DNA of 64,000 nucleotides, from the NCBI GenBank assembly GCA_024644235.1, contig JAHELJ010000014.1, positions 36,533-100,532 of the forward strand, given 5' to 3'. Position 1 is the stretch's first letter; each line of letters begins with the position of its first letter. The notes under the pieces were generated by a model. The model searched no databases, was not told the DNA's origin, and saw only the letters and a list, made by a program, of their open reading frames with translations. The stretch is from Lewinellaceae bacterium. GTDB taxonomy: Bacteria > Bacteroidota > Bacteroidia > Chitinophagales > Saprospiraceae. Positions 33,998 to 42,859 of the stretch are shown here, in pieces. The position numbers and the translations under genes were made by a program.

Positions 33998-34636
33998 ATG
34001 AGAGATTTACTGCAGGTAGCCATATATGAGGACAACGCAATGCTACGGAAGCAGCTCAGCCAATACCTCAATGCCCAGGAAGATGTAGAAGTGATCGGTT
34101 CCTTTTCAAATGCCATTAATATCAGCAAGGATTTGAAAGAGATACACCCAGATGTGGTGATCATGGACATCGATATGCCTGGTATAGACGGCGTGCGTGC
34201 GGTAAAGCTTTGTAAAGAATGCCAGCCGGATATACAAATCATCATGTACACCGTCTTTGAAGACGACGACAAACTCTTCGATTCGCTTTGTGCCGGTGCG
34301 GATGGTTATATCCTCAAGAAGTCGCCCCCCCAGATGCTCACTGATGCCATTCATGATGTTTATGCCGGTGGAGTGCCTCTTTCACCCAATATAGCCCGCA
34401 AGGTATTATCCACTTTTCAGAAACAGCAAAAGGAGGCTGATCAATTCAAGCTCACCAAACGAGAACTAGAGATTCTCCACCTTCTCACCAAGGGCTATTC
34501 CTACAAACAAATTGCCAATGAATGCTTTATCGCGCTCGACACAGTGAGGAAGCATGTTCAGCATATCTATACCAAGCTCCATGTGCGCTGTGGCACAGAA
34601 GCAGTAGCCAAAGCCCTGAAGTATCGACTGGTATAG
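33998..34636 (+). CDS. NarL/LuxR-family response regulator
   Basis: This 212-residue regulator has the acidic residues in AIYEDNAM, phospho-Asp in DVVIMDIDMPGIDG, Thr in IMYTVFED and Lys in YILKKSPP. The HTH_LuxR domain is complete: LTKRELEILHLLTKGYSYKQ, IANECFIALDTVRKHVQHIY. It pairs with the upstream HisKA_3 kinase. A perfect inverted repeat TCACAT-CATC-ATGTGA (33,942-33,957) lies between them and could be an operator or mRNA hairpin. Confidence 0.94.
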   Translation: MRDLLQVAIYEDNAMLRKQLSQYLNAQEDVEVIGSFSNAINISKDLKEIHPDVVIMDIDMPGIDGVRAVKLCKECQPDIQIIMYTVFEDDDKLFDSLCAGADGYILKKSPPQMLTDAIHDVYAGGVPLSPNIARKVLSTFQKQQKEADQFKLTKRELEILHLLTKGYSYKQIANECFIALDTVRKHVQHIYTKLHVRCGTEAVAKALKYRLV

Positions 34637-35498
34637 GTTCTATGGTGATAATTGAAGCATTTACTCGCAAAATCGGTTACCCAAAAAATCCGCTATACTT
34701 AAGTCGATACACTCTTCAGAAATTACAAATATTTAAATTAATTCGCCTATATATGATCACTTATGCAATGCTTCCTTTTCATCCTTTCTGATGTGAAAAT
34801 GGCATTGTCATTAGAATGTAATAATAGTTTTGGGTAGTTCGAAACTGCCAAAGATTGATATATCTTAGCTTCATCTCCAATAGTTTTTCTTCGACCATTC
34901 AAAACTATTTTTAAGCTAGAAATTAGAAATCCATTTACCAGTACATAATTATGTACTGCGATACGACAACAAGAATATTAAGATCTCAGTAGGATCAAAT
35001 GTTAGGAACAACATCTACGGCTTAATAATCTTGACATTTCGAGAAGGCGCAAGGTCTCCCCTTGCGCTTTCTGCTTTCTCATAAAACACTGGTTATCAAT
35101 ACAAAAAAAGGTGACAAAATATCTGACATCCTCGCATTCTTATGACCTTAGCTAGAGGAACGGGAGAAGATTTGATGATAGATATCACAACCAAATCGGA
35201 AAGTGTCAAGAAAAGAATTAGACCTAGAATTAATAGATAATTATTTTAAAATAAATAGATTTCTGCTACAAAATGCTGAAATTGATTTAATTATTAATTA
35301 AAGTTGATATATAGATAAATATTACTGAGAATCTAAATTATTATTTTTTGACTTTGAGTTAGATTTTTTGATCGATATTAATAATTGGTTGATTAATCTG
35401 AGCCAGGTATTTGGCATAGAAATAGCTCAGTTACTTACCATCGAACAAATTCTTACAAGAGTCGATCGAAGATTTCACCATGGCATCTGTGATGGCGA
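34637..35498. other. Gene-poor, AT-rich stretch
   Basis: No supported gene in ~860 bp. The centre, especially 35,200-35,400, is much richer in A/T than the surroundings (long runs of AATTATT/TTAAT). The only structure seen is the strong hairpin at 35,044-35,070. The region separates two oppositely oriented kinase/LuxR systems and may be a leftover of a deletion or of inserted DNA. Confidence 0.6.
35044..35070 (+). terminator. Terminator-like hairpin without an obvious upstream gene
   Basis: An 11-bp stem (AAGGCGCAAGG, loop TCTC(C), CCTTGCGCTTT, with one G-T pair) is followed by CTGCTTTCTC on the + strand. It is 400 bp past the LuxR stop, so it could end a small RNA transcribed from the AT-rich stretch or a long 3' UTR. 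Confidence 0.4.
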
Positions 35499-35723
35499 CT
35501 AGTCACATATGCGAGCAATGTCGAAGGCTACTCCCGAGCTTGCACCTCTCGTCCGGCTGACCTTTGTTTTCTGGTCCTGATTTGCAAGTTCAGCTCTGCT
35601 GACAGTGATATCATCACGGTAAACCAAGAGACTATTGCTGTCAGATCGGATCTCGACGATATGTGCACTCAGGATTTGCATGCAGAGTACCATTAGAATG
35701 AGACGAAAACATCTTGGGCGCAT
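35499..35723 (-). CDS. Possible small exported protein
   Basis: A 74-residue frame starting at ATG 35723 has a hydrophobic N-terminus (RLILMVLCMQILSAHIVEI) that could be a signal peptide and a polar, Lys/Arg/Asp-rich remainder with no motif. It lies 675 bp upstream of nothing recognisable and next to AT-rich DNA. It may be chance or a remnant; no homologue is recognised. Confidence 0.25.
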   Translation of the reverse strand: MRPRCFRLILMVLCMQILSAHIVEIRSDSNSLLVYRDDITVSRAELANQDQKTKVSRTRGASSGVAFDIARICD

Positions 35724-35782
35724 CAATCTCGGATAATTTTTCTTGATACAGATAAATTATCCGGAAGTCTGTACTCACGGTA

Positions 35783-35798
35783 TCACGTAAATACGTGA
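35783..35798. promoter_or_regulatory. Perfect palindrome TCACGTA-AA-TACGTGA
   Basis: A 7-bp perfect inverted repeat with a 2-bp centre lies 38 bp beyond the stop of the LuxR regulator gene. It has no T-tract, so it is more like a dimeric DNA-binding site than a terminator. NarL/LuxR regulators bind such inverted heptamers, but the link to the neighbours is inference. Confidence 0.35.
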
Positions 35799-35835
35799 GA
35801 TTGTAAAGATGGATAGGTCAGAAGAAGTTGACGGA

Positions 35836-36486
35836 TCAAAAGAGGTTCTCCCGGATCGCCTTGGCGACAGCGCTGCTCCGGCTGTGTACCTCCAGTTTGT
35901 TGTAGATATGACGGATGTGGGTATCGACAGTGTGCGGACTCAGGAAAATCATTTCGGCAATGGTCCGGTTGCTATGACCATCCACCACCAATTTTAGTAT
36001 CTCCTTTTCTCGCTGCGTAAGATTGTACGATTCAGTGGGGGTAACCATTTTCTGAAAGAGATCTAATACCTTCTTGGCGATATGGGCATTCATGGGAGCT
36101 CCTCCCCGGTCAATCTGAGCAATCAATTCCATGATCTCATCGGGTGGTGTATCCTTAACCAGGTAGCCAGAGGCACCGGCGCAGATGGCCTGGAAGATAT
36201 TGTCGTGATCCTCATGAATGGTGAGCATGACAATGCGGGTATCGGGAGCTAATTTCTTCATATGAGGAATCCCCTCAATGCCACTCATGCCCGGTAGTCC
36301 GATATCCATCAGCATGATGTCCGGCTGCCAGTCATTTCTCTTCAGCGACCGGATGGCAGCCTCACAGGATTCGTAAGCTCCCAGACAATGCAGGTGTTGA
36401 GATTGCTCCAAGACATTCAGCAGTGTTTTGCGGAAGAACATATTGTCTTCCACGATGATCACACTCAGATGGCGCCTTTTCTCCAT
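35836..36486 (-). CDS. NarL/LuxR-family response regulator
   Basis: The 216-residue protein starts at ATG 36486 (MEKRRHLSVIIVEDN); a TTG two codons upstream is less likely. Receiver motifs: VIIVEDN, phospho-Asp in DIMLMDIGLPGMSG, Thr in VMLTIHEDHD, Lys in YLVKDTPP. LuxR HTH: LTQREKEILKLVVDGHSNRT, IAEMIFLSPHTVDTHIRHIY. It follows the modified sensor kinase (36,533) by 46 bp on the same strand, so the two form a pair. About as similar to the 33,998 regulator as expected for paralogues. Confidence 0.94.
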   Translation of the reverse strand: MEKRRHLSVIIVEDNMFFRKTLLNVLEQSQHLHCLGAYESCEAAIRSLKRNDWQPDIMLMDIGLPGMSGIEGIPHMKKLAPDTRIVMLTIHEDHDNIFQAICAGASGYLVKDTPPDEIMELIAQIDRGGAPMNAHIAKKVLDLFQKMVTPTESYNLTQREKEILKLVVDGHSNRTIAEMIFLSPHTVDTHIRHIYNKLEVHSRSSAVAKAIRENLF

Positions 36487-36532
36487 TTTCAATGCAGTTT
36501 AGAGATAATTTGACAGTTATCGCATCACCTGT

Positions 36533-39421
36533 TCACGTGATTTTCACATGTAAAGTGCTCTTTGTACCTTTTCCCACGGCACTGATTATTTTGAATTCGC
36601 CGTTCAATTGCTCTGCTCTTGCCGCCATGTTATTTAATCCATGGCCGCTTGCGGTTTCATCCGGTTCAAAGCCCACACCGTCGTCAGTGATTTCCATAGT
36701 CAGGGAATGATCAGAGACGTCCAAACGGACATTTACCTTCTTGGCCCGGGCATGTTTGCTAATGTTATTCAGCAGCTCTTTGCCTATCATATATACATTG
36801 CGTTTCAATTCCGGATTGAGGCGATCCACCATATCGTCTCCATTGATCTCAAATTGAACCTCTGCATCCGGCAATAAAGTTCTCACATTAGTCCTCATCC
36901 GCGAGATAAGGTCACTCAACTTATCTGAAGCGGGATTGATAAACCAGACAATATCGCGGATGGCTTCAGATGAATGACGAGCCGCCTGGTTCACATCGGA
37001 TAGCATCTCCTTAACGTCAGACTTGATATCATCGCGCCTGGCTGCCATGGCACTCAATAAAGAGATACTGCTTAAGTTGCTCCCTATTTCATCATGCAGA
37101 TCTGCGGATATCCGGTTTCGCAGCTGATACTTTTCGAGCTCCTTTTCGGTGATTTGAGCTTTTGCTTTGGCCTCTGCCGACTCCCGGGCTTGAGCTTCCG
37201 CCTTTTGCAGATCCAGGAATCTGGTATAGGCCTGCTCAAACACCTTGGCGAACCTTGATAGAATATCTTTTTCAACTTCTGTTAGTGGTGTCAACTTCGT
37301 GATCGCCACATTACCATACTTGTGCTTGGCCCATATCTGATATAAATCATTAGGAACATTGTAGTTTTTGAAAATGGGATCTGAACTCATCTCGAACAGA
37401 TATTTAAACCAATCTTTCACCTCGCTTCCGTGTGCTTGCAACTCGATAAATCTGGAACTAGAGTTGTCTCTTCTATAGAATTCAGGCATTGTTTCATTAA
37501 AGTCCAAATGATAGGTGGTAGGTTCGTCCTGGAAATTTCCTTCAAAGTCAGTGGACCAAGTTATTACGTATTCTTGTTCCTCATAAAAGATGTCAATCCA
37601 GGATCGATACGCTTCAATCCCTAATACCTTTAGCTGGTCAAGGACCGTGTGCACTACCGATACCAATTCATCACTTTGATGCATAGCCATAGATGCAGAT
37701 CTGACTCTTTCCATGGCCGTTTCGACCTGAGCTTCATAAGCGGATGCTTCCGCCTTCTTCAAATCAAGAAAGCGAGTATATGCCTGTTCGAAGGCCCTTG
37801 AGAATCTTAGCAAGATTCGATTTTCCTCTTGGCTGTATGGTCGATCATCCCAATTGAACATGACCACCGCAGCATGCTCGCTCAATGCTACTGAACGGGC
37901 AAAGCCCTTGCGCTCAAGAATCTGCTTTTTGATTTCTGGAGGAATAGCTTTCAGTTCAGAAATTTTAAAAGCATTGTGATAGAAGTGGTTCTTCACTTCA
38001 CGGCTGTGGCGATCAGCAAAAAAAATCTCTTTCCTTTTACGGGCTTCTAACATCCTATCGAGGAGAGGATTTTGGAAGTACGGTATCCTCACCAATTGCG
38101 CATATTCGTGCTGCGGATTAGCCACCCACATGTTGGTGTCATTCGTATGATCAAAAATCTCGATAAGGGAGACATCCATCGAGATGCCTAATGACTTCAA
38201 CTGATCAAAAATGGTGGCGATCACTTTTTGCAGCTCCTGACTCTCATGCATAGTCAAAGAAACGACGCGAACTCGTTCTAATGCTTCTTGGATCTGAGCC
38301 TCTCTTGTTTGGGCTTCCATCTTTTTCAGATCAAGGAATCTGGTGTAGACTTGGTCGAAGAGCTTGGCGAACCGTTTGACGATCTTGAAATTTTCCTCTG
38401 GTAAAGGATTTTGCCTGGTAAACTGAAGTAGACCTTGTCGCATGCTGGATCCGTAAAGATGTAATGTCTCTACCCCCTGCGTCGAGCACCTCGTTCCTTC
38501 GGTCGTAGACTGCGAATCGGTTTGTAAAAGCAACCATTTTTCATAGTCACTTTTGGCCCTGCCTCTGAGCACATAGGGAAAATAGTCAGTCTGGTTCTTC
38601 CAGGAATCCAGTAGAAACCGGTAAAAGGCAGTTTTATCGTTAGGGATTGGAAAGCTGCGTGGCAATACATGCTGAGCTTGATTAGAGATCCAGACCTCAC
38701 AATCCAGGTTATCAGGATCAAACAAAATTATTTCGTAATGGAGAGCATCAAGTCCGAGGCTTTGCAGTTGTCGAAAGACGGTAGTGATGACCTCATTCAG
38801 CACCTCACTATTATGCATTTCCATGGCTATTGCTCTGACTTTTTCCAAGGCAGCTTCGATCTGCAATTCGGATTTCAGCTGTGCTTGGGCAAGGAATACT
38901 TTCTCGCGCTCCTTCTGCAGCTCGTAGCGATGTAAGACCCAAAAAATGATTGCGAAAAGACTCAAAGAAATTGTATAGACCCATCCTGTCTTCCAGGGTG
39001 GACTCATAGCCAACTGCAAGTTGCCTCCCACTTCACCGCTAGATTCATTTAACACCGTATCAAAACACTGCTTCAAAGGATCAAAGCGACTCAAGCCCCT
39101 GGTCCTACCACACCAGCTTACACCATCCTTATCCTCAAATAACGACTGCACTGAATTGCCGGCGATGCTGAGCGAATCAGAAGGATCATGTCGAAAGGCC
39201 GCAAATTCATATCCATCGTACCTGTATAAGCCATCCTCCGTTCCGAACCACATATACCCCGTGCGATCTCGCAAAATGGCAATTACCTGAGCCTCTGTAC
39301 CCTCATCATCGATTTTAAGCTGCTGAAATTCCGGCTCTAAAGAGGATCCAGCCAGAATCTGGGCGTGCAAACTAAGACTGCAGCCCAGACATAACAGGAG
39401 GCAAATAGCAAACCGAGGCAT
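36533..39421 (-). CDS. HisKA_3 sensor kinase with truncated propeller and three GAF-like repeats
   Basis: The 962-residue kinase has a signal peptide and only ~2 Reg_prop blades (~45-120: ILRDRTGYMWFGTEDGLYRY), then abruptly the pre-TM sequence LQLAMSPPWKTGWVYT and a TM (~147-164). The rest of the propeller and the Y_Y_Y domain are missing. The cytoplasmic part has three ~190-residue repeats, each starting ERVRxxxMxMHxSxEL and VxxTxxxQLxxLGI (near 193, 388 and 590), joined by ARFLDLKKAEAxA coiled coils, then HisKA_3 (ISADLHDEIGSNLSSI), an ATPase domain (NNISKHARAKKV, DDGVGFEPD). Cytoplasmic sensing is implied. Pairs with the LuxR regulator at 35,836. Confidence 0.9.
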   Translation of the reverse strand: MPRFAICLLLCLGCSLSLHAQILAGSSLEPEFQQLKIDDEGTEAQVIAILRDRTGYMWFGTEDGLYRYDGYEFAAFRHDPSDSLSIAGNSVQSLFEDKDGVSWCGRTRGLSRFDPLKQCFDTVLNESSGEVGGNLQLAMSPPWKTGWVYTISLSLFAIIFWVLHRYELQKEREKVFLAQAQLKSELQIEAALEKVRAIAMEMHNSEVLNEVITTVFRQLQSLGLDALHYEIILFDPDNLDCEVWISNQAQHVLPRSFPIPNDKTAFYRFLLDSWKNQTDYFPYVLRGRAKSDYEKWLLLQTDSQSTTEGTRCSTQGVETLHLYGSSMRQGLLQFTRQNPLPEENFKIVKRFAKLFDQVYTRFLDLKKMEAQTREAQIQEALERVRVVSLTMHESQELQKVIATIFDQLKSLGISMDVSLIEIFDHTNDTNMWVANPQHEYAQLVRIPYFQNPLLDRMLEARKRKEIFFADRHSREVKNHFYHNAFKISELKAIPPEIKKQILERKGFARSVALSEHAAVVMFNWDDRPYSQEENRILLRFSRAFEQAYTRFLDLKKAEASAYEAQVETAMERVRSASMAMHQSDELVSVVHTVLDQLKVLGIEAYRSWIDIFYEEQEYVITWSTDFEGNFQDEPTTYHLDFNETMPEFYRRDNSSSRFIELQAHGSEVKDWFKYLFEMSSDPIFKNYNVPNDLYQIWAKHKYGNVAITKLTPLTEVEKDILSRFAKVFEQAYTRFLDLQKAEAQARESAEAKAKAQITEKELEKYQLRNRISADLHDEIGSNLSSISLLSAMAARRDDIKSDVKEMLSDVNQAARHSSEAIRDIVWFINPASDKLSDLISRMRTNVRTLLPDAEVQFEINGDDMVDRLNPELKRNVYMIGKELLNNISKHARAKKVNVRLDVSDHSLTMEITDDGVGFEPDETASGHGLNNMAARAEQLNGEFKIISAVGKGTKSTLHVKIT

Positions 39422-39619
39422 TCTATTAAGCTAATAAATTTCGAGGAGCCCAGGTGTCTCTAAACCACCCATTTTCAACCTACTCGATCATGCTCCTTAT
39501 CCCACAGATGAGCTCCTCAAACGGAGGGGATGTAGTCTTGAAAATCCATAGACAGTAATCATGTTCACTCTAGATGAATCAGCAGAAAATTTGATTGTGC
39601 ACTTTTCTGCCGGGGTTTC

Positions 39620-39850
39620 TCATAAAACGATGTCGCCGTAGTCCAGCAAATCTTGAATGCGTACCATAGAGACGAGACTATCACAGTCTTTGGGAATCAT
39701 CAGCTTGCGGTGGCGACCCTCATAAATCGAATAATCATAAAGATCACTCCCCGAGTCATAGTTGGGCATTTCGACACATTCTATGTCTTGAGAAAAAAGA
39801 ACGAAAGAAAAGCAAACAAGCAAAATTGTGGGAACGGCTTTGTGGCTCAT
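39620..39850 (-). CDS. Small secreted protein of unknown function
   Basis: The start at ATG 39850 gives a 76-residue protein with a good signal peptide (MSHKAVPTILLVCFSFVLFSQ). The mature ~55 residues (CVEMPNYDSGSDLYDYSIYE, then RHRKLMIPKDCDSLVSMVRI) have two Cys and are acidic/Tyr-rich. No family recognised. It lies 66 bp past the sulfatase stop on the same strand, so it may be at the end of that operon. Confidence 0.5.
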   Translation of the reverse strand: MSHKAVPTILLVCFSFVLFSQDIECVEMPNYDSGSDLYDYSIYEGRHRKLMIPKDCDSLVSMVRIQDLLDYGDIVL

Positions 39851-39916
39851 GGAGTGTAGATTTGATGTGGTATGAAAATAGGCTTTAAGCGGGAGATTAA
39901 TCCCAATCAAAGCATC

Positions 39917-41326
39917 CTATGACCTGGAGACATCTTCGTAAACGGCTCTTTCCCATTTCTTGAATGCACTTCGCATCTGGTCAGCTCGCCTCGATTGTTT
40001 TGTGATCAGATTTTCTTTTTCTGTTGGATCTTTCTTCAGATCATAAATCTCCCAGGTAAAACCTCCATTGATACTTATCAGCTTGAATCTATCGTCTACC
40101 CACGACATCTTCTCTTGGAATAAAAACCCCATGGGAGCTTTCCGCTTTCGTTTGTCACCTTTCACATGAGACCAGATACTGATCCCGTCCAGATTCCCAG
40201 GATGATTGTATGTCAGCTTAAGTATGTCAACCAGGGTAGGCAGATAGTCAACCGTACCCAGAGGAGTGTCAATGCGCTTGCCTCCATTCAGGAGGTCCTT
40301 CCAGACGACAAAAGCCGGCACCCTGACTCCACCTTCGTAAAGACTCCTTTTACGTTCACGGTAGACTCCGGGACTGCCCGGAGTATCTTGTTCTGGTCCG
40401 TTGTCACTGCAAAACCACAACATAGTATTAGCAGCTAACCCTAGTCCTTCCAGTCGCTGCCAGAGGCGACCGATCTGATCGTCCATAGCCGTGATGGATC
40501 CATAATAGAGCTGCTCCTGCAGAGAATGACCTACGTAGAGACTTCGGTGAAAGCTGTCTGTAACTACGGGCAGATGAGGCGTATGAAACCATACCGTGGC
40601 AAAAAAGGGATTGCCTAGCTCGTATGAGTGTTCAATGAAGGGAATAACTCGATCGGTGATCACCCTTGCATTGGCTCCTGCCAGATTTTCAAAAACTGGT
40701 TGCTCTTGACCATCCCAATACGCGGTGGAGTAAGCTTCGACCACCTCTCCTTTTTCTCTCGCTTTCCAGCCATATCGACGGCTTTCCCCTTCCAGAAAAC
40801 TGGCAGGGATTACCATCGGATCGTGGGTGGGGATCTTCGCTTCCGTGCAGAAAAACTCGTCATAGCCATGCATTGTTGGGATACTGAAATGCTGTTCATG
40901 CTCTGATCGACCACCTCGATTGCTGTCTCTCTGTTTAGTGGTCAGCGTACCCAAATGCCACTTGCCGAAAAAGCCGGTTCGATATCCTGCCTCTTGCAAA
41001 AGCTCGGGCAAGGTGACTTCTTCCTCCGGCAGGTGACCGGTATTGGCATGGGTGATGCCCATCCGGAAAGGATTTCGTCCGGTGAGCACACTGGCCCGGG
41101 TGGGGGAACAAACCGGAGCAGCTGCATAAAACCGGTCAAAGGTGACACCTCCGGCTGCCAGGCGGTCGAGATTTGGGGTTCTTATCACTTTGTTACCGTT
41201 AAACCCCACGTCACCCCACCCGAGATCATCTGTCATGATCATGATGATGTTAGGTTGTTGGGCATTTACCGCTTTAAGACAAAAGCCCAGGATAGCTACT
41301 GACAGAATTCGAACCAGAGCGATCAT
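39917..41326 (-). CDS. Exported sulfatase (arylsulfatase-type)
   Basis: The start at ATG 41326 overlaps the upstream sulfatase stop by 4 bp and gives a signal peptide (MIALVRILSVAILGFCLKAVNA). The 469-residue protein has the metal-binding MIMTDDLGWGDVGFNG, the formylglycine site CSPTRAS within PVCSPTRASVLTGRNP, GKWHLGT, WFHTPHLPV and FCSDNGPEQ. The Cys in CxPxR must be oxidised to formylglycine by a sulfatase-maturating enzyme not found here. Substrate is probably a sulfated polysaccharide or its oligosaccharides, but the S1 subfamily cannot be set by eye. Confidence 0.93.
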   Translation of the reverse strand: MIALVRILSVAILGFCLKAVNAQQPNIIMIMTDDLGWGDVGFNGNKVIRTPNLDRLAAGGVTFDRFYAAAPVCSPTRASVLTGRNPFRMGITHANTGHLPEEEVTLPELLQEAGYRTGFFGKWHLGTLTTKQRDSNRGGRSEHEQHFSIPTMHGYDEFFCTEAKIPTHDPMVIPASFLEGESRRYGWKAREKGEVVEAYSTAYWDGQEQPVFENLAGANARVITDRVIPFIEHSYELGNPFFATVWFHTPHLPVVTDSFHRSLYVGHSLQEQLYYGSITAMDDQIGRLWQRLEGLGLAANTMLWFCSDNGPEQDTPGSPGVYRERKRSLYEGGVRVPAFVVWKDLLNGGKRIDTPLGTVDYLPTLVDILKLTYNHPGNLDGISIWSHVKGDKRKRKAPMGFLFQEKMSWVDDRFKLISINGGFTWEIYDLKKDPTEKENLITKQSRRADQMRSAFKKWERAVYEDVSRS

Positions 41327-42789
41327 AACTTCCAGATTTGACTTTTTGCCGATATAGCCACATCCCATGGTTGAGGAGGATTGGGAAGGTAGCGGGGGTC
41401 GCTATCTTGATCCGGAAAAGTGTTCACAAATTCCATCAATTCATTAAAGTGTTTTCTCAGCTCAGGGTTATCGATCCGATCGATTAAATTATCGGCTTCA
41501 TGGGGATCTTCCTGCAGGTCGTAAAATCCTTCGGCCCGGCGTTCGGAATCAACGAACAGCTTATATCGATCATTCCTAATTACCCGGTCGCGAAATTTAT
41601 ATTGATTCTGCACCCCTTCCTCAGTGAGTTGGGCGTTATTTCCCCCTCCCATTGACATGATCCAATCTCTTCCGGAGCTTTCACTCATCCCCAAGAGCAC
41701 TGGGGCAAATGACTTGCCATCCAGTAGTTGTAGTTGATTTTCCACGATTACTTCTGTTGCTGGTGGCACGCCTGCCAAATCCAGTAGCGAAGGATACAAA
41801 TCAGTGAAATCGATAAGGGCTTTCGATCTTTTACCTTCTGGCACCTGTCCCTTCCAATTAGCAATGAATGGCACGCATATTCCGGATTCCAGGGTTCGTC
41901 CTTTGCCACCCTTTACGGGCGTACCATTGAGGCTGCCGGTGATGCTACGAGTGGTGCCATTATCTGTGGTCCAGATTATCAGTGTCTCTTTCCTAAGATC
42001 GAACTCGTCAATCGCGGCAACAATCTCACCAGTAAGCTTATCGGCATATTCTACCATTGCGATGTGCTTTTGCCGATCATCAGCCCCGGACTTGTCCGGT
42101 GTATTGACAAATGGAGTATGGGTGAGAACCATCGGATAAAAAATGAAGAATGGTCCTTCCTTATTTGATTGGATGAAATCAATGATAAAATCACGAAAAA
42201 TGTCGGGACCAAATTGATCACGGTAGGTCCTACTGCCCTCCTTTGTAAAAAGATACGGATCCTGATATCGCTCAGCACTTGCTGCCACTCCACTTTCGTA
42301 GCCAGTCCACATGCAATATGAATCAAATCCGGCTTTTGTCAATGCATCAGGTTCTACCCTGAAATCATCGATTTGCCATTTTCCGGCAATACAAGTTTCG
42401 TAGCCAACCTCCTGCAGGCCTTTAGCAATAGATGGGTTCAGGCGTTCATCGAAATGGGCTCCTCCTCCCCAGCGAGGTACGTCCCAATGATTGACCCAGC
42501 CATGCCTGAAAGGATATTGCCCCGTCAGAAAGGTCAGCCGAGTAGGGGTACATTGCGGCATGCAGTACACGTTCTCAAAAAGCATCCCAGTGGTTGCCAA
42601 CTCATCTACATTTGGTGTCTTCACATCATCCGCTCCGTAGCAGTTTACCCATTCTTTTCCAAGATCATCCACGAGAAACAAAATCATGTTGGGAGGACCG
42701 CTCTTATCGATGGAAATATTTCTGCAGTTAAAAAAGGCACCCAACAGAATTACAATGAAAAGTCGATCTAAAACATTGAAAACTGACAT
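41323..42789 (-). CDS. Exported sulfatase (S1 family)
   Basis: The 488-residue protein has an N-terminal hydrophobic segment with a Cys (LLGAFFNCRN) that may be a lipoprotein signal. Motifs: MILFLVDDLGKEWVNCYG, formylglycine site CTPTR in MPQCTPTRLTFLTGQ, GKWQIDDF, FIFYPMVLTHTPF and IWTTDNG. It is the first gene of the sulfatase pair and divergent from the DUF1080 gene, 70 bp between starts. Differs clearly from the second sulfatase, which suggests two different sulfate esters in one substrate. Confidence 0.92.
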   Translation of the reverse strand: MSVFNVLDRLFIVILLGAFFNCRNISIDKSGPPNMILFLVDDLGKEWVNCYGADDVKTPNVDELATTGMLFENVYCMPQCTPTRLTFLTGQYPFRHGWVNHWDVPRWGGGAHFDERLNPSIAKGLQEVGYETCIAGKWQIDDFRVEPDALTKAGFDSYCMWTGYESGVAASAERYQDPYLFTKEGSRTYRDQFGPDIFRDFIIDFIQSNKEGPFFIFYPMVLTHTPFVNTPDKSGADDRQKHIAMVEYADKLTGEIVAAIDEFDLRKETLIIWTTDNGTTRSITGSLNGTPVKGGKGRTLESGICVPFIANWKGQVPEGKRSKALIDFTDLYPSLLDLAGVPPATEVIVENQLQLLDGKSFAPVLLGMSESSGRDWIMSMGGGNNAQLTEEGVQNQYKFRDRVIRNDRYKLFVDSERRAEGFYDLQEDPHEADNLIDRIDNPELRKHFNELMEFVNTFPDQDSDPRYLPNPPQPWDVAISAKSQIWKL

Positions 42790-42859
42790 CCTTCGATATT
42801 GCTTTACATTTAAGATAGCTTTCAGTTCTTATCTTCAGATAATAAAAACGTGGGTTTCA

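Noticed and set aside
42686..42859. Upstream start for the DUF1080 protein
   Set aside because: It would overlap the divergent sulfatase coding region by ~100 bp and bury the signal peptide starting at 42,860.
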